A DNA stretch of 64,000 bases from Dyadobacter luticola. Lineage in GTDB: Bacteria; Bacteroidota; Bacteroidia; Cytophagales; Spirosomataceae. Below the pieces are notes generated by a model. The model made no database searches and had not been told where the DNA came from. It saw only the letters and a program-made list of their open reading frames with translations. This document shows positions 43,933 through 52,459 of this stretch, piece after piece (the stretch's first letter is position 1; each line of letters opens with the position of its first letter). The stretch covers positions 124,001 to 188,000 of the forward strand of contig NZ_VCEJ01000008.1 in NCBI RefSeq assembly GCF_005860805.1, given 5' to 3'. The translations under genes were made by a program, and so were the position numbers.

Positions 43933-44168
43933 GCAGCCGACTCCAGCGTTTCTTCGTTTGCAAGCAGTTCGGCCGCATATTGTAATGCAGCCTGGATTGC
44001 ATCTCTTTCAAGGTTTGGATACATCGTCAATATATCTTCAACAGATGCTCCTTCACCCAGTTTGCGCAGAATCAACTCGACCGTAAGCCGGGTACCCTTG
44101 ATGACCGGCTTGCCGAGCATTACCCGATGATCAGAGGTGATGAAATTTCGGTAATCCATAAAAAACAT
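43929..44168 (-). CDS. DUF433 protein, probable antitoxin
   Basis: The 79-residue protein has the DUF433 signature HRVMLGKPVIKGTRLTVELI, followed by LGEGASVEDILTMYPNL and a helix DAIQAALQYAAEL. The fold is a helix-turn-helix related to MerR-like proteins, so it can bind DNA and probably represses the pair. It precedes the toxin gene, as is usual for antitoxins. Two starts are possible: ATG 44168 and ATG 44159 (MDYRNFI). The second gives the usual length. Assignment to the family is clear; antitoxin activity is inferred from pairing. Confidence 0.87.
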   Translation of the reverse strand: MFFMDYRNFITSDHRVMLGKPVIKGTRLTVELILRKLGEGASVEDILTMYPNLERDAIQAALQYAAELLANEETLESAA

Positions 44169-44218
44169 TCTGATTTGAAAAATTTAAAACTATCCAAAAG
44201 TTTCAGAAAATACCAATC

Positions 44219-45499
44219 CTAGGGCTGGGTGCTTTGGGGTTGGGTGGCGTCGGTGAGGTTGTCGGTGATGACGTTTTCGGTTTCCTTCACATTAGCAAAA
44301 GCATAGTGCATTTTGTCGCGGTCGAATTCCTTTTCATTATTAGCCAGCCAGATCGTGGCGACTCCATTTCCGATGAAATTGGTGATCGCGCGGGCTTCGG
44401 ACATGAAGCGGTCGACGCCCAGCAGCAGGGCCAGACCTTCTACTGGAATCACTTTAATCGCTGTTAATGTGGAGGCTAAAACCACAAAACCGCTTCCGGT
44501 AACTCCGGCCGCGCCTTTGGAAGTAACCATCAGAATGCCAATCAGCGAAAGAATTTGACCTAAATTTAAATGCACATTGAAAACTTGCGCCAGAAAAATT
44601 GTCGCCATGGAAAGGTAAATCGTCGTGCCATCGAGATTGAAGGAATAACCCGCCGGTACCACCAGCCCGACCACCGGTTTGGAGCAGCCCATTCTTTCCA
44701 GTTTTACCATTAAAGAGGGCAAACCGGCTTCCGAAGACGAAGTCCCGAGCACGATGAGCAGTTCCTCGCGGATGTATTTCAGGTAACTCCATAAATTGAC
44801 TTTATAAGTCCTGAGAACCAACCCCAGCACCCCGAAAATAAAGATTGCCATCGTGGCGTAAACCGTCCCCATCAGCTTGGCGAGGGGTAGCAGGGTGTCG
44901 ATTCCGTATTTTCCGATGGTGTATGCCATCCCGCCAAATGCGCCGACGGGCGCGAAAATCATCACCAGATGCAGCGCCTTGAAAACATATTTTGAAGCGA
45001 AATTCAGCCAGTGAATGATTTTGTCTTTCCCGGAATACTTGCTCAAAACAGTCCCGATCACAAGCGAGGCCAGCAAGACTTGCAGCGTAACATTATCCAA
45101 GAAAAATTGCAACCAGCTGAAATCCTGGCCTTTGCTGGCATAAGCCGAGATGTCGCCTTTTTTCAGGTTTCCGGTCACTACGCCGTCGCCAGGACGGATA
45201 ATGTTGGCGACGATTACACCGACTACCAGTGCCAGTGTCGTCACTACTTCGAAGTAAATCAGTGCCTTAGCCCCAACTTTGCCGACTTTTTTCAAATCCC
45301 CCATCCCGATGATACCGAGGGTGATGGTCAGGAAAATGATCGGGTTGATGAAAATCTTGACAACCTGGATAAACCCTTTTCCCAAAAAATCCATTTCCAC
45401 CGCCTTTTCGGGATAGTAGTGGCCGAGCAGGGCGCCGCAGGTGATGGAGGTAAGTACCCAGAAAGTGAGGTTCGTAAATAACTTTTTCAATTTCAACAA
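44219..45499 (-). CDS. Dicarboxylate/amino acid:cation symporter (DAACS family)
   Basis: The 426-residue inner-membrane transporter has eight or more hydrophobic segments and two re-entrant loops. The serine-rich loop is GTSSSEAGLPSL, and the signature downstream is GYSFNLDGTTIYL. The substrate-binding region has MTSKGAAGVTGSGFVVLA and MSEARAITNFIGNGVATI. It imports dicarboxylates such as C4 acids or glutamate/aspartate with sodium or protons. The late Arg in MSEARAITN matches the dicarboxylate and acidic amino acid transporters. No metabolic partner is adjacent. Confidence 0.93.
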   Translation of the reverse strand: MLKLKKLFTNLTFWVLTSITCGALLGHYYPEKAVEMDFLGKGFIQVVKIFINPIIFLTITLGIIGMGDLKKVGKVGAKALIYFEVVTTLALVVGVIVANIIRPGDGVVTGNLKKGDISAYASKGQDFSWLQFFLDNVTLQVLLASLVIGTVLSKYSGKDKIIHWLNFASKYVFKALHLVMIFAPVGAFGGMAYTIGKYGIDTLLPLAKLMGTVYATMAIFIFGVLGLVLRTYKVNLWSYLKYIREELLIVLGTSSSEAGLPSLMVKLERMGCSKPVVGLVVPAGYSFNLDGTTIYLSMATIFLAQVFNVHLNLGQILSLIGILMVTSKGAAGVTGSGFVVLASTLTAIKVIPVEGLALLLGVDRFMSEARAITNFIGNGVATIWLANNEKEFDRDKMHYAFANVKETENVITDNLTDATQPQSTQP

Positions 45500-45639
45500 G
45501 ATATAATGTCAGAAATCAGGCCCGGTACTTTCCAGCCAGGGTTTGTTTGAGGGAAAGAGGTAATGATCAATTTACGATATTAAAAGTGTGCAGCAGGTTT
45601 TTCTAGCGTGCAAACCAATTTTTTGTTAACTATTTATAC

Positions 45640-45666
45640 TTGGTCTAAATTAATAACATATATTTG
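45640..45666 (+). promoter_or_regulatory. Candidate promoter and metal-repressor site for the heme operon
   Basis: TATATTTG (45659-45666) fits the -7 consensus, with TTG (45640-45642) 16 bases upstream. The upstream part reads CTTGGTCTAAATTA, an imperfect palindrome resembling DtxR/Fur-type operators. It lies about 65 bases before the first ATG of the heme genes. Weak, but the position is right. Confidence 0.45.
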
Positions 45667-45730
45667 CCAGCGAAGGAAATTCACAGTTAACATTCTCTGG
45701 TCGACGGATTTTTATAAAAACAAACATTAC

Positions 45731-46558
45731 ATGCCCTCCTCTTTTAAACATTTATTTGCCCTGCTATTTTGCCTTTTTGCAGCTCAAACCTTTGCTCAGC
45801 AGCCGCGCATCGTTTCGGCAAATGGTACACTCAGCGAAATCTTAGTGGGGCTCGGTCTCGAAAAACAAATTGTCGGCGTCGACATTACCAGTACCTATCC
45901 TGCGTCTCTCGATAAAATCCCGAAAATCGGCCACAACCGCAGCATTGCAGCCGAGGGGATTCTGGCATTAAATCCTGACGTCATCATTTATACTGACCAA
46001 AGTATGCTGGCACCGGCCCTAGTGAAGCAGCTGAATAGTTCTGGCAAAAAGCTCGTCGAGTTTAAGCACGAATATTCCAAAGAGGGCGCGATCAGGCTGA
46101 TACGGGATGTAGGGGCCTATTTCAATGCAAGGCCGCAGGCCGAAAAAATGGTGAAAAGCCTGGAAGCCGATCTCAAAAAGGTAGGCGCGCCGAAGTCGCC
46201 CAAGAAGCTGCTTTTCATTTATGCAAGAGGCACGGGTACCCTGATGGTGTCGGGCACCGGGACTTCGGTGGATAAAATGTTCCTGCTCGCAGGCCATAAA
46301 AATGCGGTGCAGGGATTCACGGATTTTAAACCACTCACCGCCGAGTCGCTGATTACGGCAAATCCGGACATACTGGTGCTGTTTTCGAGCGGACTGGAAA
46401 GTCTGGAAGGCGCGGAGGGGCTGCTGAAACTGCCTGGCGTAGCAAATACGACAGCCGGAAAAAATAAGAAAATCGTCGCGATGGACGGCCAGCTTTTGAC
46501 GGGATTCGGTCCCCGGCTGGGTAAAGCCGCTTTGGAGCTTTCTCAAAAAGTGAATTAA
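45731..46558 (+). CDS. hmuT: Heme ABC transporter, periplasmic binding protein
   Basis: ATG 45731 gives the signal peptide MPSSFKHLFALLFCLFAAQTFAQ; an earlier in-frame GTG at 45608 adds unlikely sequence. The 275-residue protein has the class III solute-binding fold (PF01497) with RIVSANGTLSEILVGLGL and the conserved VGVDITSTYP. It lacks a lipobox, so it is soluble in the periplasm. HmuT-type proteins bind heme and pass it to HmuU. Its gene is followed one base later by the permease, so it starts an operon hmuT-hmuU-hmuV-hmuS. Cobalamin or siderophore binding is less likely, given hmuS downstream. Confidence 0.9.
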   Translation: MPSSFKHLFALLFCLFAAQTFAQQPRIVSANGTLSEILVGLGLEKQIVGVDITSTYPASLDKIPKIGHNRSIAAEGILALNPDVIIYTDQSMLAPALVKQLNSSGKKLVEFKHEYSKEGAIRLIRDVGAYFNARPQAEKMVKSLEADLKKVGAPKSPKKLLFIYARGTGTLMVSGTGTSVDKMFLLAGHKNAVQGFTDFKPLTAESLITANPDILVLFSSGLESLEGAEGLLKLPGVANTTAGKNKKIVAMDGQLLTGFGPRLGKAALELSQKVN

Positions 46559-46559
46559 A

Positions 46560-47666
46560 ATGATCTCCGAAACGATCCGCAAAGTGCCCGCAATGCAGCC
46601 GACCAGTCAGGAAAGGCTCGCCCTGCCTTCTTCGCTCGGAAGAATGGTGTGGATATTAGGCATTTTGCTTTTGGGTTGCATTGCATTTTCGGTTTGTATA
46701 GGAGCATTGTCTATTAGCCTGAAAGAGTTGTGGGAAATTGTTGCAAGCCAGCTGGGTATCATTCAAAAAACCAATGTGGAAGAGCAAAAATCCATCGTTT
46801 TTTGGGTGATACGCCTCCCACGCGTTTGTCTGGCGGTACTTATCGGTGCTGCGCTGGGCATTGCCGGCGCTTCTTTGCAGGGATTGTTCCGTAACCCCAT
46901 CGCCGATGCGACGTTGATCGGCGTCACTTCCGGTGCTTCATTGTTCGCCATTTTTGTGTTAATGCTGAATGTCAAATATTTCAGTATGCTGAATGAGCTC
47001 GCCGGGGTTTACAGCATTTCGTTTGTCGCTTTTGTCGGCGCTGCTCTCACAACACTTCTGGTTTATCAATTATCAAAAATCGCCGGCGACGGCGGGGTTA
47101 CCACATTGCTTTTATGCGGTATTGCAATCAACGCTTTTGTGGGCGCGATCACCGGCCTGATGACTTATCTGGCTGACGATCAGCAGCTCCGGAGCATTAC
47201 ATTCTGGAATCTGGGAAGCCTGGGCGGCGCTACCTGGACGTCGGTGCTGGCCGTGGCGCCCTTTGTCGCCATTTCAGTTTTGTTTATGCCCTACCTTTCA
47301 AAAGCGCTCAATTTGCTGGTGCTCGGCGAAAGTCAGGCGGCAAGTTTGGGTGTTAATTTAAAGTCACTTAAACAAAAAGTGATCATTCTCGCCACGATGG
47401 GCGTGGGCGCATCGGTAGCTGTGGCGGGGACAATCGGATTTGTGGGGCTGATTGTGCCGCACATTATCCGCACCACTTTTGGGCCCAACCATAAAACACT
47501 GATCATCGGCTCGGCGCTTTCGGGTGCGATTGTACTGACATTGGCCGATACCATTTCACGGACCATCGTCGCGCCGTCGGAGCTGCCGATCGGGATACTT
47601 ACCTCGCTGCTGGGGACGCCGTTTTTCATTTACATTTTATGGGAACAAAAACGGAAAAGGCTATGA
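46560..47666 (+). CDS. hmuU: Heme ABC transporter permease (FecCD family)
   Basis: The 368-residue protein has about ten membrane segments and the FecCD signatures FWVIRLPRVCLAVLIGAALG and GASLQGLFRNPIADATLIG. A coupling-helix region follows near the C-terminus (GTIGFVGLIVPHIIR). It forms the inner-membrane channel that moves heme to the cytoplasm using HmuV. The first 25 residues are polar. Translation starts one base after hmuT ends, and the 3' end overlaps hmuV, so assembly of the complex is translationally linked. Confidence 0.93.
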   Translation: MISETIRKVPAMQPTSQERLALPSSLGRMVWILGILLLGCIAFSVCIGALSISLKELWEIVASQLGIIQKTNVEEQKSIVFWVIRLPRVCLAVLIGAALGIAGASLQGLFRNPIADATLIGVTSGASLFAIFVLMLNVKYFSMLNELAGVYSISFVAFVGAALTTLLVYQLSKIAGDGGVTTLLLCGIAINAFVGAITGLMTYLADDQQLRSITFWNLGSLGGATWTSVLAVAPFVAISVLFMPYLSKALNLLVLGESQAASLGVNLKSLKQKVIILATMGVGASVAVAGTIGFVGLIVPHIIRTTFGPNHKTLIIGSALSGAIVLTLADTISRTIVAPSELPIGILTSLLGTPFFIYILWEQKRKRL

Positions 47667-48460
47667 TGGAGGCGCATAAAGTGGGCTACCGGGTAAGGAA
47701 CCGCACATTGTTGGATAATGTCAGTTTTTCGGTGCAGCCTGGTGAATTCTGGGCGATTGTCGGCGCAAATGGTGCAGGTAAGTCTACCCTGATCAAAATG
47801 CTTTCTGCGGAAAATGCGCCTTCGTCCGGCTCCATCGCGTTTTTTGATCAGGACCTGAAAAAATACAGGCTCAAAGACCTGGCGCGAAAAAGGGCGGTGC
47901 TGGCGCAGCAAAATGTGATCAGCCTTTCATTTACGGTGCAGGAAATTGTGCTCATGGGCCGGTACCCGTTTTACGAGTCGGAGCCGGCGCACCGGGATTT
48001 GGCGATTGTGGATATCTGCCTGAAAAAGGTCGGGATCGCAGACCTGAAAAATCGGATGTACCCGACATTATCGGGCGGCGAGCAGCAGCGGGTGCAGGTA
48101 GCCAGGGCGCTGGCGCAGATCTGGGAGGTTGAAAACGGGCTTCTCCTGCTCGATGAGCCGACGACTGGGATGGATTTGCTGCACCAGTTTCAAACATTCC
48201 AGCTGGCCAGGGAACTGACAACCCGCGGATTTTCGGTGGTCGCAGTGGTGCATGACCTCAATCAGGCATTACAGTATGCAGATAAGGTTTTAATGTTGAA
48301 AGACGGTCAATGTTACGCGATCGGCTCTCCCGAAGAGGTGTTGACAGAACGTTTTATCAAAGCTGCATTTGGACTTTCGGTTCAGATAATCCGGCATGAC
48401 AGCGCGGCTTTTCCTATCATCGTGCCGCATGCGATGCCGGTCAGAGAGACGATTTCTTAA
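47663..48460 (+). CDS. hmuV: Heme ABC transporter ATP-binding protein
   Basis: The start is taken as ATG 47663, which overlaps the hmuU stop as ATGA and gives MMEAHKVGYR. An ATG at 47639 is possible and adds eight residues. The protein of about 265 residues has Walker A GANGAGKST, Q-loop AQQNV, the ABC signature LSGGEQQRVQVAR, Walker B LLLLDEPTTGMD and the switch His in VVHDLNQ. It powers heme import through HmuU. It is followed 30 bases later by hmuS. Confidence 0.93.
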   Translation: MMEAHKVGYRVRNRTLLDNVSFSVQPGEFWAIVGANGAGKSTLIKMLSAENAPSSGSIAFFDQDLKKYRLKDLARKRAVLAQQNVISLSFTVQEIVLMGRYPFYESEPAHRDLAIVDICLKKVGIADLKNRMYPTLSGGEQQRVQVARALAQIWEVENGLLLLDEPTTGMDLLHQFQTFQLARELTTRGFSVVAVVHDLNQALQYADKVLMLKDGQCYAIGSPEEVLTERFIKAAFGLSVQIIRHDSAAFPIIVPHAMPVRETIS

Positions 48461-48490
48461 AATATAATTTTTGAACAAAACATACGTAAA

Positions 48491-49537
48491 ATGAAAACTA
48501 CCCTATCACCGGACCGAACTGATTTAAAGGCAAAATGGGCTGAATTTAAAGCTGAGAACCCAAAAACACGGATACGCGATGCCGCCAAAGAACTTGGTAC
48601 CAGCGAGGCGGCACTCGTCGCTGCCGGCATCGGCGAGTCGGCGGTTTTGCTGGACGGGGATTTCAGGGAGCTGATTAAAGAAGTAGGTTCTCTCGGGCAT
48701 GTGATGGCGCTCACGCGGAATGATCATGTAGTGCACGAAAGAAAGGGTGTTTACGAAAAAATATCATTCAATAATCACGTGGGGCTGGTTTTGGGGGAAG
48801 ATATCGACTTGCGCCTATTTCTGGGCGACTGGAAATTCGGCTTCGCGGTTTCCGAAAATGACCGCCACAGCCTGCAATTTTTTAATAGTTTCGGGGAGGC
48901 TACCCACAAAATTTACCTGACCGAAAAAAGCAATAAAGAAGCCTACGACGCCTTGGTTGAGAAGTACAAGGCTGCTGACCAGGATGTTACCTTGCTTGTT
49001 TCCGAAAAGCCCGTCAAATCCCCGCAGCCAGAAGCGGATGCCGACATTGACGTAGCTGCGTTTCGCGCGGAGTGGCTGGCATTGAAGGATACCCACGACT
49101 TTTTTACGTTGCTGCGCAAATACAAGCTCTCGCGCAAGCAGGCTTTGCGGTATGCGCCGGAAGGATTTGCGTACCAGATCACGCCGTCGAGCATGAAGCC
49201 GGTTTTTGACGCAGTTTCCGAGTCGGGATTGCCGATTATGGTTTTTGTTTCAAATCCGAACTGCATCCAAATCCATACCGGGCCGATCAATAAGATTTTT
49301 GTGATGGGACCCTGGCTCAACATTATGGACCCGGAATTCAACCTGCATTTGCGTGAAGACGCGATCGACGAAGCCTGGATCGTGCGCAAGCCGACCGAAG
49401 ATGGTGTAGTGACCGGCATTGAGCTGATTGACAAGGACGGAGTCATGTTCAACCAGTTTTTTGGAAAGCGTAAACCGGGCATTCCTGAGCTGCCCGAGTG
49501 GCCTGCACTGCTGGAAAAATCGGTGGTGAGGCTTTAA
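48491..49537 (+). CDS. hmuS: Hemin-degrading factor, HmuS/HemS-like
   Basis: The 348-residue cytoplasmic protein has the duplicated HemS/ChuS fold. The N-terminal repeat runs about residues 1-170 and the C-terminal repeat about 190-345. Corresponding segments are AAKELGTSEAALVAAGIG and LLRKYKLSRKQALRYAPEG. HemS-type proteins accept imported heme and either sequester it or release its iron. The C-terminal repeat contains a His in NPNCIQIHTGPI suited to ligate heme. It closes the heme import operon. No outer-membrane heme receptor is found nearby. Confidence 0.9.
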   Translation: MKTTLSPDRTDLKAKWAEFKAENPKTRIRDAAKELGTSEAALVAAGIGESAVLLDGDFRELIKEVGSLGHVMALTRNDHVVHERKGVYEKISFNNHVGLVLGEDIDLRLFLGDWKFGFAVSENDRHSLQFFNSFGEATHKIYLTEKSNKEAYDALVEKYKAADQDVTLLVSEKPVKSPQPEADADIDVAAFRAEWLALKDTHDFFTLLRKYKLSRKQALRYAPEGFAYQITPSSMKPVFDAVSESGLPIMVFVSNPNCIQIHTGPINKIFVMGPWLNIMDPEFNLHLREDAIDEAWIVRKPTEDGVVTGIELIDKDGVMFNQFFGKRKPGIPELPEWPALLEKSVVRL

Positions 49538-49597
49538 AAAACTAGGCTATCCGCTTTTGTGATAAGACATTAAATCAATTTCGCCATAGTAATTAAG

Positions 49598-49631
49598 AAA
49601 AGACCGGTCTTCATTCAGGCCGGTTTTTTTT
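49598..49631 (+). terminator. Intrinsic terminator of the heme operon
   Basis: AAAAGACCGG (49598-49607) pairs with CCGGTTTTTT (49620-49629), with one G-T pair, and runs into a T tract. Confidence 0.85.
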
Positions 49632-49672
49632 GTGTTTTAAATTTTCATGAAGAAATTTCCTGTTTTCTAAAA

Positions 49673-49792
49673 TTTGTAAACTTTTGTAGATCCTGATATT
49701 TGTAACCATCTTATTTACAGTAATTTAACATAAAATATTTGTAAACATTTAATATATTCTACATTAACTAAACATTAAATTGTTTACATTTG
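49673..49792 (+). promoter_or_regulatory. TGTAAAC-type repeat cluster and -7 box upstream of nrdJ
   Basis: TTTGTAAAC occurs at 49673-49681 and 49738-49746, TTTGTAACC at 49699-49707, and the inverted GTTTACA at 49782-49788. The last two exact copies extend into a nearly perfect inverted repeat, GTAAACATTTAAT/ATTAAATTGTTTAC. TACATTTG (49785-49792) fits the -7 consensus. The cluster could bind a repressor such as NrdR, although these are not canonical NrdR boxes. No cobalamin-riboswitch signature was seen. Confidence 0.5.
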
Positions 49793-49835
49793 AAGGTTGT
49801 CTCTACTCAAAAAATCTTCAAATCTGTACTCACCT

Positions 49836-52388
49836 ATGGAAAAAGTAACCGCTACACAATCCCAGAAAACCTACACCCATGATGAGGCATACCAGGCCTC
49901 GCTGGAATATTTCAGGGGTGATGATCTTGCCGCCAGAGTTTGGGTTACCAAGTATGCTTTGAAGGATTCGTACGGTGCTATTTATGAGGCCACTCCGGAT
50001 GATATGCACAAAAGGATCGCGAAGGAAATCGCGCGGATCGAGCAGCATTATCCAAACCCGATGAGTGAAAACGAGATTTTTGATCTCGTGAAGGATTTCA
50101 AATATATCATTCCTCAGGGCAGCCCGATGACCGGCATCGGCAACCCTTATCAGATCGCGTCTTTGTCCAACTGTTTCGTGATCGGCAATAATGGTGAGTC
50201 TGACTCGTACGGCGGCATCATGAAGATCGACCAGGAGCAGGTGCAGCTGATGAAACGTCGCGGTGGAGTCGGCCACGATTTGTCGCATATCCGCCCGAAA
50301 GGATCGCCGGTAAAAAATTCGGCACTGACTTCGACGGGCATCGTTCCCTTTATGGAGCGGTTTTCCAATTCCACACGCGAAGTGGCGCAGGATGGTCGCC
50401 GGGGCGCATTGATGCTTTCAGTAGCGATTAAACATCCTGATTCGGAGGATTTTATCGATGCGAAAATGGAGCAGGGCAAGGTGACCGGTGCCAATGTTTC
50501 GGTAAGGATCGACGACGATTTTATGAAGGCCGTGGAAGCCGGCAGTACCTATCGCCAGCAATATCCGATCAAAAGCGCCACGCCGACCCACATTAAAGAT
50601 ATTGACGCCACTGCGTTGTGGAAGAAAATCGTGCATAATGCCTGGCAGTCGGCCGAGCCCGGGATTTTGTTCTGGGATACTATTATCCGCGAGTCTGTAC
50701 CCGATTGCTACGCCGACCTGGGTTACCAGACGGTTTCGACCAACCCCTGCGGCGAAATACCCTTGTGTCCCTACGATTCGTGCAGGCTGCTGGCGATCAA
50801 TTTATTTTCGTATGTGGATCATGCATTTACTTCGAAAGCAGCATTTAACTGGACATTGTTCAAAAAACACGTTGCCGCAGCGCAGCGCATGATGGACGAT
50901 ATCATCGACCTGGAACTTGAAAAAATCAATGCAATTCTCGAAAAAATCGACGCGGACCCTGAGCTCGATGAAATAAAGCTGGTAGAACGTAATCTCTGGC
51001 TGAACATTCAGGTGAAAGCCCGGGAAGGCAGGAGAACCGGTATCGGTATCACGGCCGAGGGCGATATGCTGGCGGCTTTGGGCCTGCGTTACGGCAGCGA
51101 CGAAGGCAATGCTTTTGCAGAAGAAATCCATAAAAATGTAGCGCTTGAAGCCTATCGCGGCTCGGTGCATACGGCAAAAGAAAGAGGCGCTTTTACGATT
51201 TTTGATTCGGAGAGAGAGAAGAATAACCCTTTCATTATCAGGCTGAAAGAAGCCGATGCGCAGCTTTATTACGAAATGCTGGAATACGGCAGAAGAAACA
51301 TTGCGCTGCTGACGATTGCGCCGACGGGTACCACCAGCTTAATGTCGCAAACCACTTCCGGTATCGAGCCGGTTTTTCTTCCTGTTTATAAAAGAAGAAG
51401 AAAAGTGAACCCGAATGATAAAGATGCCCGGGTAGATTTCGTGGATGAAGTGGGCGATTCGTGGGAGGAATATGTGGTTTTCCACCATCGTTTCAAGGAG
51501 TGGATGGAGGTAAATGGTCATGATCTGACAAAAAATTACTCGCAGAAAGAGCTGGATGATCTGGTCAAAAAGTCGCCCTACTACAAGGCTACTTCCAATG
51601 ATGTGGATTATCTGAAAAAGGTGAAAATGCAGGGCGCGATCCAAAAATGGGTAGACCACTCGATCAGCGTGACCATCAATATGCCGAATGATGTGACCGA
51701 AGAATTGGTAGGCGAATGTTACCTGGAAGCCTGGAAAGCGGGTTGCAAAGGGGTAACAGTTTACCGCGACGGTTCACGCTCAGGTGTTTTGATTGCAAAT
51801 TCGGAGAAAAAAGAAGAAAAAGATTCAAACGGTCACACGCCATTCCCGACCGAGCGGCCGCAGACTTTGGAAGCGGATGTGGTTCGTTTTCAGAATAAAA
51901 AAGATAAGTGGATTGCTTTCATCGGGACGATCGACGGCAGGCCCTATGAAATCTTTACCGGTTTTGCGGATGACGAAGATGGAATTTTGATCCCGAGATG
52001 GGTTAATGAAGGGTTGATCATCAAGAACCGCGAAAGTGACGGCAGCTCGCGTTACGATTTCCAGTACAAAAATACCAGGGGGTACAAAACCACTATTGAG
52101 GGGCTTTCGTACAAATTCAACCCGGAATATTGGAACTACGCGAAGCTGATTTCCAGCACATTACGTCACGGAATGCCGATTGAAAAAGTGGTAGACCTGA
52201 TCAGCTCGCTGCAACTGGACGAATCGATCAACACCTGGAAAAACGGGGTAGCCCGCGCTTTGAAACGCTACATTCCGGACGGTACCGAAGCGGTGAAACA
52301 AAAATGCCAAAACTGCGGCTCTACCAATCTGCTATACCAGGAAGGCTGCCTGACCTGCAAGGATTGCGGTTCGTCGAAATGCGGTTGA
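49836..52388 (+). CDS. nrdJ: Adenosylcobalamin-dependent ribonucleotide reductase (class II)
   Basis: ATG 49836 is taken; an in-frame TTG at 49797 overlaps the promoter region. The 850-residue enzyme reduces ribonucleotides to deoxyribonucleotides with vitamin B12. The catalytic barrel shows LSNCFVIGN and STNPCGEIPL (active-site Cys residues with Glu), the radical-site loop region and APTGTTSLM. The C-terminal tail carries CQNCGSTN, then CLTCKDCG, a cysteine cluster for metal binding or for reduction by thioredoxin. It needs no oxygen and no radical subunit. A class I reductase is not in the window. Regulated perhaps by the TGTAAAC repeats upstream. Confidence 0.96.
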   Translation: MEKVTATQSQKTYTHDEAYQASLEYFRGDDLAARVWVTKYALKDSYGAIYEATPDDMHKRIAKEIARIEQHYPNPMSENEIFDLVKDFKYIIPQGSPMTGIGNPYQIASLSNCFVIGNNGESDSYGGIMKIDQEQVQLMKRRGGVGHDLSHIRPKGSPVKNSALTSTGIVPFMERFSNSTREVAQDGRRGALMLSVAIKHPDSEDFIDAKMEQGKVTGANVSVRIDDDFMKAVEAGSTYRQQYPIKSATPTHIKDIDATALWKKIVHNAWQSAEPGILFWDTIIRESVPDCYADLGYQTVSTNPCGEIPLCPYDSCRLLAINLFSYVDHAFTSKAAFNWTLFKKHVAAAQRMMDDIIDLELEKINAILEKIDADPELDEIKLVERNLWLNIQVKAREGRRTGIGITAEGDMLAALGLRYGSDEGNAFAEEIHKNVALEAYRGSVHTAKERGAFTIFDSEREKNNPFIIRLKEADAQLYYEMLEYGRRNIALLTIAPTGTTSLMSQTTSGIEPVFLPVYKRRRKVNPNDKDARVDFVDEVGDSWEEYVVFHHRFKEWMEVNGHDLTKNYSQKELDDLVKKSPYYKATSNDVDYLKKVKMQGAIQKWVDHSISVTINMPNDVTEELVGECYLEAWKAGCKGVTVYRDGSRSGVLIANSEKKEEKDSNGHTPFPTERPQTLEADVVRFQNKKDKWIAFIGTIDGRPYEIFTGFADDEDGILIPRWVNEGLIIKNRESDGSSRYDFQYKNTRGYKTTIEGLSYKFNPEYWNYAKLISSTLRHGMPIEKVVDLISSLQLDESINTWKNGVARALKRYIPDGTEAVKQKCQNCGSTNLLYQEGCLTCKDCGSSKCG

Positions 52389-52400
52389 TTTCCTCTTAAA

Positions 52401-52442
52401 TAAAAAATGGACTTGTCAGGTTTCTGGCAAGTCCATTTTTTA
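52401..52442. terminator. Bidirectional terminator between nrdJ and purB
   Basis: A 19-bp stem (52401-52419 with 52424-52442, one G-T pair) has a 4-base loop GTTT. It has A/T runs at both ends and lies between convergent stop codons. Confidence 0.92.
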
Positions 52443-52459
52443 TTTATTCTGCTTGGTGA

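Noticed and set aside
49538..49835. Possible cobalamin riboswitch before nrdJ.
   Set aside because: I found no B12-box-like GCCACTG core or suitable stem set. The A/T-rich region instead shows TGTAAAC repeats.
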